Source: Liolophura sinensis (lineage: Eukaryota; Mollusca; Polyplacophora; Chitonida; Chitonidae). From it: a stretch of DNA of 64,000 nt. The notes under the pieces were generated by a model that saw only the letters and a list, made by a program, of their open reading frames with translations, was not told where the DNA came from and ran no database searches. The position numbers were made by a program, and so were the translations under genes. The stretch covers positions 22,779,295 to 22,843,294 of the forward strand of contig NC_088298.1 in NCBI RefSeq assembly GCF_032854445.1, in the 5' to 3' direction. Positions 33,626-45,150 of the stretch are shown here, in pieces. How positions within the stretch are numbered: position 1 is the first letter of the stretch; each line of letters opens with the position of its first letter.

Positions 33626-34154
33626 CAAATACTATTGAAAAGAGTATGCATTTCCCGGCAGGTACATGCCATAAAAAATTCTAATATGTACCTCAAGTTA
33701 ATAAATTATAAATAATCCGCTGTGGGCGACTCCATTTTGCCTTAGAACTGTTCCTGAAGTCTTCTGTGTTAGGAGGAGAATTGCCGTCGGAAACAGCCTA
33801 AGTGCAGTTCGTACATTTCTGATACAACTCTTCTTCCCAGAAGGTAGCGAATAGTACAGTTCGTTTTCCGCTTGACGATCGGGAAACCGGAATCTTGGAC
33901 GTAGGTTCCAAGTTTACAGGAACAAGCCGGCAGTTTTAGCAACTCTCGTTGGCTGAGAGGCAACACACCTCTAATATAAATTACAGGGTGTTAAAGATGG
34001 AGGTCGCGATGGTCTCAGCGATTTATGCCAGTTTTGCCGTTTTCAGGCTTTTCGTGCATAATGAGGAAGAATCGCAAAATTATGCAGCAGGCACCACCAG
34101 ATAGAAAAAAATATGCTCTTTTCAGCCTATAGTGTCATTTTTTAAAGTTTTCTT
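33626..34154. other. No gene or repeat seen
   Basis: AT-rich DNA. The minus frame 33769-33966 has no support. Confidence 0.35.
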
Positions 34155-34450
34155 CTCCTTTAACAGAAAGTGTACTGTTGGGGTGATGTTGGAATATATT
34201 CTGTTGTTATAATGAATATATCACAGAACTGTAATTACAGAATACATTTTGGCATCACCCAGACAACTAGCTTTCTGTTAAAATTAACAGATTATGTTTA
34301 GTGTGATTTCAGATCGCGTTAGTGTAATACAATATTTATGATGACTTAACAGAATATTTGACCTAAGTTTAACTTATCTGCTAAAAGAACAGAACACATT
34401 CTACCATGATTCAGACGACAGAATTTCTGTTAAATCTGACATATGATTTC
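34155..34450. mobile_element. MITE-C copy plus a second right arm
   Basis: A compact palindrome (34160-34290): TTTAACAGAAAGTGTACTGT + GGGGTGATGTTGGAATATAT, mirrored by ATACATTTTGGCATCACCCA + CTTTCTGTTAAAATTAACAG. A further right-arm-like piece (CACATTCTACCATGATTCAG, GAATTTCTGTTAAATCTGAC) ends at about 34440, so two nested or adjacent copies are likely. Confidence 0.75.
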
Positions 34451-34489
34451 TTTTTAAAAAGGTAGATGCGTGTAAAGCTCCGGATTTTA

Positions 34490-34605
34490 AACTTATTTTG
34501 GTATTCTATGTTTATTTTGGTTTTCTGTGCTTATTTTGATATTCTGTACTTATTTTGGTATTCTATACTTATTTTGGTATTCTGTACTTATTTTGGTATT
34601 GGATA
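34490..34605 (+). repeat. 19-bp tandem repeat, about 6 units
   Basis: ACTTATTTTGGTATTCTGT repeats with small changes (TTCTATG, TTCTGTG, TTCTATA). Confidence 0.9.
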
Positions 34606-34860
34606 CGTAGATTAACTACATAACAGTTGAGTAAGTCTAGACGAGTGACATCTGAACAATTGCAATTTACACCACTGGAAATCTTTTTTTATCTCACTTT
34701 ACTTCAGCCATAGTGTTGGAGCGTATACGTTATTATCCTATCCTTCAGGTGAACAGTTAGAATAAAACCCCCACGTGTCACTGATCTATCTTGACAAGAA
34801 TCGGAGTTCACTAGTCACGTGTGACCATTTTCCCCCCGATACTCTCGTATTTAATGTTTT
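34606..34860 (+). repeat. Family A copy, diverged
   Basis: AGTCTAGACGAGTGACATCT, TTGCAATTTACACCACTGGA, TTCAGCCATAGTGTTGGAGC, GTGAACAGTTAGAATAAAAC and TAGTCACGTGTGACCATTTT follow family A order. Confidence 0.7.
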
Positions 34861-35106
34861 ATAAGTGTTCTATGACCGAATTATTCGAAGTACCACGTTG
34901 AAAAGCAAGGTACATCCTTGCCGTTGGCACTGCGTACTCCAATCCATTCTCATATACGACTCAGCGAAAGTTTTACAATCATTCTCAAATAATTCTGACT
35001 CCAGTCATCAAAGTTAAATAACTTGTATATACCAAAGTGTCAAGGATAAACCACCGCCTTTCCTCGTGCATCTGACAAACCGCCTGATTTAAAGCTACAC
35101 TGATGA

Positions 35107-35225
35107 GTGTTCAATTCTGCCTTAAGCCATTGTGCTAGGGGAGCGTGTAATTTGCTGCAATTTAGCCAACTATCACAATGCCGTCATGGCTCTGGTTTTA
35201 ATCTCTATACTATACGTCTTTTATG
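35107..35225 (+). repeat. Family A copy, internally deleted
   Basis: CCTTAAGCCATTGTGCTAGG and GCGTGTAATTTGCTGCAATT join directly to CAACTATCACAATGCCGTCA and GGCTCTGGTTTTAATCTCTA. The middle (GAACAGTTAGAAT to TTTCACC) is missing. The 248-codon frame 35107-35853 starts inside this repeat. Confidence 0.75.
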
Positions 35226-36019
35226 TTATATACTTTTCATTCAGGATAATAATACTTGCTTGATTGCAATAAGGATGCCTTCTAATGCGTTTTATTCAAA
35301 TCGCTCACTTAATTCGCGATACAGAAAAACGTTTAGCGTTTGTCAGCGGCATTTCTTATACTATTTTCGCGCCAAAGATAAAGTGTTGGAGTTTTTTGGT
35401 TTGCTTGTTTGTTTGTTTGTTTTTTTTTTCTTCTTTTTGTTTTGTTTTCTTTGTTCAAAGTATCTGCCTATATCAACGGTCACAGAGGCAGGTTGTAAAT
35501 CCGGATTTGCAAACAAATTGAGATTGATGACTTCTGTTGCAGAACAATTCCTTGAAATAATGGATGCATCCATGTACTTTCCTCCCTTGAGGATAGACAA
35601 CATCCCATCGCTCTTCCAAACACCAGGTGATTTAACCCTACGTCTTCGGCTTCCGCCATGCCGGTCAATGTTTCAAACGTCACGTTCCAACATTATTCAA
35701 ATTAATGATTCTTGTGCAGATGCCTTTTCTCACACCAGATTTTCACAACTTGATGAAATATGTGCCCACTTTTTACTTTTCCATCAGATTTATAATGAAT
35801 CAAAGAGTAAAAGCAGACAACAATTGTCTTTTTATGATTCCTTATATTTGTAAAAAAAAAAAAAAGCTCAAGTCGTCGCAGAAGCTAATTGTTAGGAAGA
35901 AAGAGAAAATTAAAGATGATTTTTAAGATTTAGATCAGCATCAATTCGGAACTTCATAGATTTTAACAGCATACAAATCACATTAGGAATTACGGTTGAG
36001 TGGAATTTGTCAGGAAGCC
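35226..36019. other. No gene accepted; T-rich tract
   Basis: The rest of the 248-codon frame runs through a (TTTG)n/T-rich tract near 35400-35450 and then ordinary sequence to 35853. No domain, splice pair or codon bias supports it. A-rich tracts follow at 35851 and 35900. Confidence 0.4.
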
Positions 36020-36195
36020 TTCTTGCTAGTGTTTAGGCCTACTCTTCAATCTATGCGTCGGAACAGACATTCGTATACCAGCCGTCAACCAATAAAGACA
36101 TTCCAGGCCAATAATCGCAAAGACAGTTCCCCAAAACGAAGTATAACACAAATCACCAAAGAACTAAGAAAGTATATAACGTATGAAAATAATAT
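36020..36195 (-). repeat. Family B copy, 3' half
   Basis: In plus orientation: GCGTCGGAACAGACATTCGT, ATACCAGCCGTCAACCAATA, CAGGCCAATAATCGCAAAGA, ACAAATCACCAAAGAACTAA and GAAAGTATATAACGTATGAA. Confidence 0.8.
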
Positions 36196-36299
36196 GTAAT
36201 TATTATATTTATCAACAGATTTCCTTTGTATTGATTTAGGAATCTGTATAACATTTAACTTCAAATTTATTTCGGGGAGCCGCGCGTTGCCCTGAAGTA

Positions 36300-36490
36300 A
36301 AATTTTTTTTAACGTCATAACGTCTTAACGTCGTGCTCAAGAATTTTTTTGTCAGGTTCATGGGTTGAGGAAACCGGAGTGCCCAGATGAAACCACCGAG
36401 AAACAGCGAGAGCTGGACATCGACCTCATTTGTGAAGGCTTGATAATCACAGCAAGCCCGCGCTTTAACCACCAGTGAGACCCCTGCGCA
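36300..36490 (-). mobile_element. SINE-2 copy
   Basis: On the minus strand: head GGGGTCTCACTGGTGGTTAA with AGCGCGGGCTTGCTGTGATT, then GGTGGTTTCATCTGGGCACT, CCGGTTTCCTCAACCCATGA and tail AAAATTCTTGAGCACGACGT. The last part is clearly related to the SINE-1 end (ATTCTTGAGTACGGCGT), although the head differs. Confidence 0.65.
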
Positions 36491-37514
36491 GTGGTAAAGT
36501 TCGCGCCATCCAACCTCTGGCACCAAATGATGCCGTGAAATGAACCATACATGTACCAGGGTTAAGTCATTTTCCAGACAATGTAATCAGCAATAGCTGT
36601 CCAGCTTTGTTTCGAAAAAACAGCTGTATAAAACTTTTAAAAAAATGGATTTAAAGAAACAAAGTATTTTAAATTCATGAAATTTTGCGTCGACGAAGGT
36701 CAATTCCGCCTCGCAAAAAAATTGTAGAATGTGCTTGATTTGTGCAAATGAGGAAAAATCCTGCCAGACAAAAAACATATCGGTATTTTGAACGTTTTGA
36801 ATACCTGCTGGCCCGCCTTTGTGGAAAAAAAGCGAAAAATATATGACTTGCAAAGTCTTGTCACGTAAGCCTGAGACTTGAAAACCAGCCTCTCATTAGA
36901 CTTCTTTACCTTGGCGTCAGAAAATGGTCGTAAAAACGTCAGATGAATTTCCTTGCGTAACTCACACGTCGTACAGCTCAATAAAGACTAACAGCTCCTC
37001 GAGCTGCCATCTCCTTAACCCGTGAAAGACGACGAGCTGTTGGTTGTCTGGCAACATCGATTTCTCGACTCTAATTCAGAAGAGCGAATTCAAGCCGCCA
37101 TTATGTTAGGGGTCTCATTACTTGGCTATTTACTTTTAATTATCTACCCTTGAGGACAGAGCGATTTGTCGAGGCTAAGAATCCTGTCTCGCCGAAGATA
37201 CCGCGTGGGTCGTCGATGTGAAATTGCTTGTCTAGCGCCGTCGAAACTGCCGTTTTATTTAAAATTTATTCTTGAAGGAAAAAAAAAAACACATAAATTT
37301 TCCCTGATTTCGTCCAGGTTGTCCTGATTAGATCAGTGTAAGTCTATGATGTATGGCTATTAGATGTGCGATGGTGAAAAATACCTTCCATAAAACCATA
37401 TATATTTGGACGGTCGATGTTTCGAATGACGTTGACCATGTCCACTGTATGTCTGTCTGCGATAAAAAAAACATGCCCTATACTGATGCAAGCAGTGATA
37501 CACTCAAATATGGA
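36491..37514. other. No gene or repeat seen
   Basis: Minus frames at 36587-36981 lack support. The T/A-runs near 36640 and 37280 are unremarkable. Confidence 0.35.
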
Positions 37515-37645
37515 CCACTTCGGTATCCTTATGGTTACAGCATCCGCGTTGAAGTCTGGAAACCGCGGGATCAAACCCGAATGCGGTCAAAAAAATGGCA
37601 CCTGCAGCTGCCTCGTTTGGCGCTCAGCACTGAGAATTTACCACC
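37515..37645 (+). mobile_element. SINE-D copy, head and first body part
   Basis: Head CACTTCGGTATCCTTATGGT, TACAGCATCCGCGTTGAAGT and CTGGAAACCGCGGGATCAAA (B box GGGATCAAACCCG). The body GTTTGGCGCTCAGCACTGAG matches other SINE-D copies, then similarity ends. Confidence 0.7.
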
Positions 37646-37724
37646 ATGTACCTCTGGTTTTATTCTCTGGGCTCTAGTCTGTGGTGTCCTTACTAGTCCG
37701 GCTTATTTCTGGTTGACCTTCAAC

Positions 37725-37995
37725 TGGCATCCGGGTGGCGTTCTGACGGCATCTGGCTGACAGCCGGCTGACAGCCGGCTGGCAACTGGCTGGTCGTTTG
37801 ATGGTGTCAGAATGGCGTCCCGTTGGCGTTCGGCATGCGTTCGGCTTACGTTCGCCTTACGTGTCTGGATGGCCCTCGTACGGACGTCAGATTGGCGTCT
37901 GGGTAGGTTCTGTTGGCTTCTGTTTGGCGTCTCTTTGGCGCCTGGCTGTCTTTCAGCAGACGTCTGTCTTGCTGGCGTCCGGCTGGCATTGCTCA
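37725..37995 (+). repeat. GC-rich degenerate short-unit repeat
   Basis: Recurrent TGGC(A/G)TC, GGCTGACAGCC and TTGGCGTC motifs, about 10-12 bp apart, make a G/T-rich strand with much CpG. Frames are open on both strands here (for example 37703-37996 minus), as expected of a simple repeat. Not recognised as a gene. Confidence 0.6.
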
Positions 37996-39734
37996 TGTTG
38001 TTGTCTAACTTGTGCTACACATACACTTTTTTATATCATATCGAATCACAGAACCTGTGTCCAGAACTTTTCATCTGAAAGATCGTTGTTACATTCATTG
38101 CCCTTCCTAATTACCCCCTTCGCAACCCGCGCTTTGAGACACTTGCGCACACTGGGTACCGGGCTATTGACGTCGTCGTGTTTGTGGGTGAACTTCCGAT
38201 GAATATACAGACGGGACATGCGTATTGGAGTGAAACCGGATCAATAGTTCTACTGGTACAAAAGCTCTTGTTCAGAAACAGATGAAGAAAACGTTTCTAG
38301 TGCTACGCCCCATCTGTCGTCTCAAGTTGAGGATAAAGAGCGTGGTAAATTCATCGATTTCCTATAGCAGATCTATATGGCGTGTAGATTAAACGGTGTG
38401 TGCGATCTTTCATCTGGGTCGAAAGTTGATGGCCAATATCTTTAGAACGCTCTCAAACATTTGCAAATTAAAACCAAATAATAGCAATAGTAAAATGATT
38501 TAATAAACGCTGTTTTTAAACATACATCTACCGTTAATCTCCATTGGTATTAACAGCTATTGCACTTACAGATACGAGAATAAAGAAAAAATAAGATTCC
38601 GTGTTCTTTTTTTTACTGAAGGCAACCCATGGCTTAGTGACCCATGGCTTAGTGACCCATGGCTTATTTAAAGATTATACGCCGTACCCTGGCCCCCACT
38701 TCCTTGGGCAGATTCGCTCCGCTCGACCGCGGATTTTTGTTATGGATGGGGACGGGAAAAGGCATGACGAAGGTTGTTATTAATGTTAAATGTTATTAAA
38801 TTTTTCCAGCTGTTTATTAAAACGCAAAGTGAATTTTAAGAGGTAAATAAAGAGGTAATTAAATAATGCTTGTGATGCTGAAACTTATATTTTGTGATAA
38901 GACATCATCCTTTCTTCCCAACAAATCTCTAAGATCGATCACACAATCAGAATCTAGCAAAATGAGTATCATAGTTACGGACGAAATTTAAGATCAGGTA
39001 CGGTACTTCAGATGGCGAAAGCCACTGGACCTTGAAAAATGGATGCTAGAGCGTGTTCACTCCCATCAACGGTACCCAGTTCTCCTGGGCTCTCGGGAAT
39101 TGTCTGCCCCATACACCAGTACATACTGACCTGTCATTTCATCGGGTTACGGACTGTCCAGCGATGGTCTCAGGTCAGTGGTCAGTGGGACAGACTGCCC
39201 AGACGAGGTATACTCGCGATAACATCGGGTTAATATTTCATAGGAGTGAGGAGGGTCGGGAAATATTTACATTAGCTGAGCGAGTGAAAGCTGTGACCTG
39301 TCTACATGCATGTCTATTTCTGGTTTAAAAAGGCTAAAACTGAATAACATATCTGTATTTTACCTGCGATACTTCTTCTAATGTATATTTTGTATGCTTG
39401 AATATTACATCAAGTCTATATCTCTACGATAGATCTTGCTTTGTCTTGATCTTGGTACTTCAGAAAACAACTACTGAGAAACAGAGAAATGAAAGGCTTT
39501 CTTTAAATTAGATTATAAACTTGCATACTATTAAAGAAAGCAGTGGATATTCAAGTTCGTTATTTCTCATAAATAGTATTGTTTAATTGTAAATGAATAA
39601 GGTATATATTTAGATTCTTAACACAGTCTCATGATTAACGCCAAAACACATCAATAACGTGCAAGTGTTTTGAATGGCACTCTCCTGAATCTGATTGACT
39701 GCATTTAGAAATTTTGCATTTTATCATGTCAGTA
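37996..39734. other. No gene seen; 15-bp repeat at 38623-38668
   Basis: ACCCATGGCTTAGTG is repeated three times at 15 bp (38625-38667). The frames at 39039-39328 have no support. Confidence 0.45.
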
Positions 39735-39935
39735 AATTTCCAGCTGCTGACTGCTTCTCTTTACCTAGTTCCGTTCTAATTCCGTACTTATCACACGTTA
39801 CTTTATTCGTTCTTTGGTGGTTTGTGTCAAATTTCGTTTTGGGAATTCGCCTTTGGGATTATTGACTGGGAACGTCCAGTTTAGTTGACTGGTGGTATGC
39901 GAATGTCTGTTTCGACAAATGGTCTATATGGCGGA
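39735..39935 (+). repeat. Family B copy, 3' two thirds
   Basis: GACTGCTTCTCTTTACCTAG, TTCGTTCTTTGGTGGTTTGT, TTCGTTTTGGGAATTCGCCT, GGGATTATTGACTGGGAACG and GCGAATGTCTGTTTCGACAA match family B. Confidence 0.85.
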
Positions 39936-40700
39936 CTAAATAAATCAAGATCAAATTTTGTTGGTATATTGCTTTCTTCATTGCATATGTAAGAGCTAGT
40001 GATAAGTGGAAAGCTGGACAACTTATATTTGTTTATTTATTTAATTATTTAATGATTTACTTATTTATTTATTTATTTATTTACGTGATTGGTGTGGACA
40101 ACGTATAGGTCTGTACCAAGGCTGAACGCTAATTGTCGAAGCTGAATCTTGTCCTTCACAAAGGCCGTACACGTATAATTAAACATTATTTGTGAGGAAA
40201 CACTCCATGAATTACTGCAGTATTATGTCTTTGTTACTAATCTTGTACATTTAGAAAATGGCTTCTTTACTATGCCGTAATGAGATTAAGGCTACGCATA
40301 GCTCAGTTAATTCCCTTATCTTTACACTGTCTAATATTTGTCCATCTGTTCCCGAGATGATCAAGTCGTGTACGACTAACGCTTCGCTATAAATGGACTT
40401 GAGTACCATTGAGTACCAAGAACGAATTGAGGAAGATCACAGACGTTCTGTAGAGCCCAATCGAGCACGGACCGGAAATTACATTAGGTCGCCACAACAG
40501 TCTCGCAGTAAATGCATATCGGCTTGATGGGAAATCCTGAAGTGTGACAAATATTTCCCTGAGGTTTTCGTGTAAAGGGAAACGAACGAGTGGTTAAATT
40601 AATGCAATCAGTGGAACGCTTGCTGTCCTTGTAATTCTCAGTCTAGTCTCAGGGCCCGCACATGGTACAAGATCTTAATTTTTGATAAAATTCAGATGAA
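39936..40700. other. No gene seen; (ATTT)n tract
   Basis: (TTTA)n lies at 40028-40083. No supported frame. Confidence 0.4.
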
Positions 40701-40943
40701 TGGTCCGTGGTAACATTCATTCCCAGTCTGTCTGTCCGGGGCAACTTTAGGGAAGGTGTGCAGTTAGCAAAAAGTTTTCAATGGTCGGTGGTAACATTCA
40801 TTCCCAGTCTGTCTGTCCGGGGCAACTTTAGGGAAGGTGTACAGTTAGCAAAAAGTTTTCAATGGTCCGTGGTAACATTCATTCCCAGTCTGTCTGTCCG
40901 GGACAACTTTAGGGAAGGTGTACAGTTACCAAAAAGTTTTCAA
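40701..40943 (+). repeat. 81-bp tandem repeat, 3 units
   Basis: Units begin TGGTCCGTGGTAACATTCAT at 40701, 40782 and 40863 and end AAAAAGTTTTCAA. They differ by only a few bases, so the expansion is recent. The open 79-codon frame follows from 81 being a multiple of three. No similarity to the 81-bp block of family A. Confidence 0.95.
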
Positions 40944-41274
40944 TGACACTGGAACATAGGGCCTACGGATAAGAACGAAGCCTGAAATCTGTCTCTAAAT
41001 GCAAAGATTTGAGAGCTAAGCCTACAGTCTGTCACCAAGAGCAAATGGACGAGAACTAAACATGGAACCTGTCACTGAGAAGCAAAGGTTGGAGTACTAA
41101 GCGTGGAATCTGTGACTGAGAATAATAGTCATCAACAAATGTTAGACTTCGAAAACGGTAACACGAGCGGTTGTTTACAAATTTCCTGCCCAAGGACGGG
41201 TTTGAACCACCTGCTATTTCATTTTATTATTACTTTGAGACTTCAAGTTGCTTACTTAAACCTCCGTCCTCAAC
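40944..41274. other. Degenerate approximately 45-bp repeats leading into the next array
   Basis: CTGTCTCTAAATGCAAAG, CTGTCACCAAGAGCAAATGG, CTGTCACTGAGAAGCAAAGG and CTGTGACTGAGAATAATAG recur about every 40-60 bp between 40980 and 41130. Confidence 0.5.
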
Positions 41275-42408
41275 TTTCCCCTCATCTTACCCATCATTTT
41301 ACCCCTCATCTTCCCATCATCTTACCCATCATTTTACCCCTCATCTTCCCATCATCTTACCCATATCTTTCCCATCATCTTACCCATCATCCTTTCCATC
41401 ATCTTACCCCTCATCTTACCCATCATCCTTCCCATCATCTTACCCGTCATCTTACCAATCATCTTACCAATCATCTTACCAATCATCTTACCAATATCTT
41501 TCCCATCATCTTTCCCATCATCTTACCCTCATCTTTCCCATCATCTTACCCGTCATCTTACCAATCATCTTACCAATCATCTTACCCATCATCTTACACC
41601 TTATTTTACCCATCATCTTTCCCATCATCCTTTCCATCATCTTACCCCTCATCCTTCCCATCATCTTACCAATCATCTTATACCTTATTTTACCTATCAG
41701 CTTTCCCATCATCTTATCTTTCATCTTACACATCATCTTACCCATCATTTTACCCATCACATTACCCCTCATCTTCCAATCATCATACCCATCATCTTAC
41801 CCATATCTTACCCATCTTTTTTCACCATCATTTTTCCCATCATCTTTCTCATCATCTTACCCCTCATCTTACCATCATCTTACCCCTCATCTTACCATCA
41901 TCTTACCCCTCATCTTACCCCTCATCCTTTCCATCATCTTACCCCTCATCTTACCCATCATCCTTCCCATCATCTTACCCATCATCTTACACCTTATTTT
42001 ACCTAATCATCTTTCCCATCATCTTACCCCTCATCCTTTCCATCATCTTACCCGTCATCTTACCAATTATCTTACCCATCATCTTACACCTTATTTTACC
42101 CACCATCTTTCTCATCATCTTACCCTTCATCTCTCCCGTCATCATACCCATCATCTTACCACTCATGTTACCTCTCATCCTTCCCATCATCTTACCCCTC
42201 ATCTGTCCCATCATCTTACCCCTCATCCTTCCCGTCATCTTACCCATCATCTTACCCCTCATCCTTCCCGTCAACTTACCCTTCATCTTACCCCTCATCC
42301 TTCCCGTCATCTTACCCCTCGTCTTACCCCTCATCTTACCCATCATCTTACCCCTCATCTTACCAATCATCTTTCCCATCATCTTACCCGTCATCTTACC
42401 CATCATGT
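41275..42408 (+). repeat. 12/15-bp G-depleted minisatellite, about 1.1 kb
   Basis: CATCTTACCCATCATCTTAC and CATCTTACCCCTCATC units of mostly 12 and 15 bp fill the interval. The plus strand is almost pure C/T/A, with G only in scattered CCGTCATC, CATGTTA and CTGTCCC variants. Three plus frames (up to 435 codons, Ile/Leu/Pro-, Ser/Tyr/Pro- or His/Leu/Thr-rich) and minus frames (Met/Gly/Lys) are all open, which marks repeat DNA, not a gene. Confidence 0.95.
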
Positions 42409-42810
42409 AGTTTATTACATGGCAGCTTTATGCCACATCCCATAGATAACACATCAGTACGCGTGATGTTTGATGCAACCATCCATCAACAACTCATATA
42501 CAACAGTATCCCTTTTCCTTTTTAAAGTGTTACATAATTTATCAAAGCAATTCAACGCAAAAAGCTAAGCCTTTGTGAAGAGTGGCCATCTGCAATGCTG
42601 CATTTTTTTTTTACACCATGAGATCAGTTTACCAGCCCACTCCTATAACCTGTTCCGCCATCCCTCATGTCAAATGACTGGGCATGAACACGCTGAATAA
42701 TTCATAAACTTAAGTATTACCTGTCGGATTTGATACGGTACTTAATCACGTCTGTAGTAAGTGGTATAGTGTGCAGAGCTGTTGACGCGATACCCTGCTG
42801 TCATATACGG
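42409..42810. other. No gene or repeat seen
   Basis: AT-rich. T-run at 42605-42613. Confidence 0.35.
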
Positions 42811-42885
42811 CGTGCCATAATACTGGCCGCCGTCGTACAAGGGAAATATTGTTGAATACGGCGTGAAACATCAAATAAATAAGTA
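42811..42885 (+). mobile_element. SINE-1 tail fragment
   Basis: CCATAATACTGGCCGCCGTC, GGAAATATTGTTGAATACGG and CGTGAAACATCAAATAAATA are the SINE-1 3' end only. Confidence 0.8.
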
Positions 42886-44610
42886 TACGGTGTAGTCGGC
42901 ACTACGACACATACATATCTGGGTTGGCGTTAAACAACAACCAGATAAATATAGAAATATATACACTTTTTGTACGTGATGCACTCTAAAAGCTGACCTG
43001 TTTATAAATGGACTGAATACTATGTTTTCTGAGTGATGGCAAAATAGATTATGCCATTATTTTTTTTCTTCTTTACTTTTTTTGGGGGGGGGGGAGGTGT
43101 TTGTTTATTTGATTTATAATTCTACAGTTGAAATAGCTGTGGGTTTTTTCGTCTTGTCCAGCAATTTAAGGGCTTTCCATATGAAAACATTTTGCCCTTA
43201 GAGATTAGAGTCAGCCTCGTTGAAAATCCCATAACCGTATTTCTTGTAACCACAAACAACTATATCATTTATTTCTGTCCTGTGTTTATTTTCAAACACA
43301 TCCAATTTTATGGATGATTGTACTTTCAAACATCACGCTGGAAAAATTTCCATCTGTTAAATGGAAGCCTCTGGCGGGCGCGTGACTCCCGAGAGATGTC
43401 GTCTCCATGGCTACATTGTTTGATGTATATTTTCGATATGGTGGCAAAGTTCGGATGACTATAATTCCGGCCTTTTTTTCCGAGCCAATGCGAGTCTTTG
43501 TAAAACCGAGCCTTTGTATAACCAAGCCAAGCCAAGTGGACAGCACAAACATACGTACGTAAACTGATCGCTGAGTGCGCCATGCGTTCGTATCAATGAT
43601 CTCTCCTTTATTCAAAGTACCAGGTATTTAAGCCTATACTTAGCTTTGCAGAATCATTGGCTTTGAAGAAACAACTAGGGCTGTTTTACCACAACTGTAT
43701 CAAATTACCCAGGTACCATTAGCGTTTTAAAGTCATCTGTTTCATGGGCGAAGCAAGTAGCGAAGAAGATAAGCGAGAATGCCTGACGTTTCCAAGCAAC
43801 CTACGGCGGGAGGTTACAGTTTATATCTGTAGTCTATCAAGAACACGCAATTGACCAATCATTAGCAGTATTGTTGCAAATAGATCAACCAGATGTCTCA
43901 CAAACATTCCAATATGGCAATTATCTCTCTTATGACATGGGTGAAGACGTTGAGAATTCAGACACGATAGTACATCTGCACTTGATAGGTCTGGTGGGTT
44001 GACCAGGCATTTCGTATGTTCTTGTGGAAGTTACGATGGCCTTATACATTTTTTGTTTGCTCAAAATGACCAGTCGTCATTGTTGGCACTTGGCCAACAT
44101 CTTGATGTGTGTTCGGCGTCTCACTCGTTCAGACTAATCACGTACGCGGTGTGAAATCTCACGAGATTGACTCCTGGCTGGCGAGACTGACCGTGACTGT
44201 GTGTCATTGAGACTGTTAGAAGTTGGAATGCTTTGATTTTAATCTTAGATGTTACGACTCGAGCAATGGTACGAATTTACTAGCGAGTTTCTGCATTAAA
44301 CTTCACAGGGCCGCACGGTAATGGATATTTTACGGTTCAGAACGAAATCATGCCAATAAAGAAAACTACCTGACAAATGATAGAGCCTGTCACGTCCATT
44401 TTATCTTACGCGGCTTGCAGCCGTGGCAACAGAGCAGTAAGAATAAACTGTCAAATTCATTATAATTTCAAATTTCCGTCTGGTTTTCCACGTTTAAGTT
44501 TACCATGGACAGCGATCAAGGGGTGTGCCTCTGATAAAGTCCATGACGAGAACGAGGTTGATACAGTTCGATAACAATCAAATATACACTCACGTGGTGT
44601 TAATATAATT
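42886..44610. other. No gene seen; 13-bp G-run at 43084
   Basis: A T-rich tract (43061-43082) is followed by a run of about 13 G. The minus frames 43292-43615 have no domain. AATCTC-AC-GAGATT near 44155 is a small palindrome. Confidence 0.4.
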
Positions 44611-44872
44611 ATTTACTTACCTATTTGATTGGAGTTTTACGCCGTACTTAAGAATATTTCACTATATACGACGGAGGCCAGCATTATGGTGGCAAAAAAA
44701 ACCCGGGGAAAACCCACGAACATCCCGAGTCTACTGGTAGACCTTCCCACCCACGACCCGTGAATAAGCCAGCATGACCTGGACTTGAACTGACCGCGAC
44801 CGCATTGATGGGAGGCTCTTGGGTCATTGCGCCGCGCTGGCCTGTTAACCCCCTCGGCCGCGAAGGCCTCTT
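44611..44872 (-). mobile_element. SINE-1 copy, full length
   Basis: In plus orientation: TTTTACGCCGTACTTAAGAA, CGGAGGCCAGCATTATGGTG, AGACCTTCCCACCCACGACC, AGCATGACCTGGACTTGAAC (B box) and GGTCATTGCGCCGCGCTGGC to CCTCGGCCGCGAAGGCCTCT (5' end). Small A-run expansions disturb the core. Confidence 0.92.
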
Positions 44873-44886
44873 AATAATCTTGAAGA

Positions 44887-45150
44887 CAAACATCATAGAG
44901 AGAAAAAACAGAGGAGGGACGATGCTGTGATATCTGGAAAATGGTCACACGTAACCGGTGAAATACGGCCTCTTGTCGTTTTACCTCAGTTAGTTTTATT
45001 CTTACTGTTCACACAAATGGTTAAAGAATAGTAAACTACACGCCCCACTACCAGTATGGCTTGAGCAAAAAATGTTAATTGAAATTTACTAGACGCCAGT
45101 GGTATACAGTTACTCAAAATACGTCATCACATTTAGCATACAATAAAATT
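44887..45150 (-). repeat. Family A copy
   Basis: In plus orientation: CATCATAGAGAGAAAAAACA, GATATCTGGAAAATGGTCAC, ACGTAACCGGTGAAATACGG, CCTCTTGTCGTTTTACCTCA, TTCTTACTGTTCACACAAAT and ACACGCCCCACTACCAGTAT. It abuts the 5' end of the SINE-1 copy. Confidence 0.82.

Noticed and set aside
35107-35853. 248-codon open frame
   Set aside because: It begins inside a family A copy and crosses a T-rich low-complexity tract. No recognisable domain or splice structure.
41275-42408. Telomere-like repeat (TTACCC)
   Set aside because: The animal telomere complement is TTAACCC or CCCTAA. Here TTACCC is part of a longer 12-bp unit with CATC.
41103-42410. 435- and 424-codon open frames
   Set aside because: They are translations of a 12/15-bp repeat in overlapping frames, with the minus strand open too. 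There is no domain, only repeat-derived Ile/Leu/Pro or Ser/Tyr/Pro.
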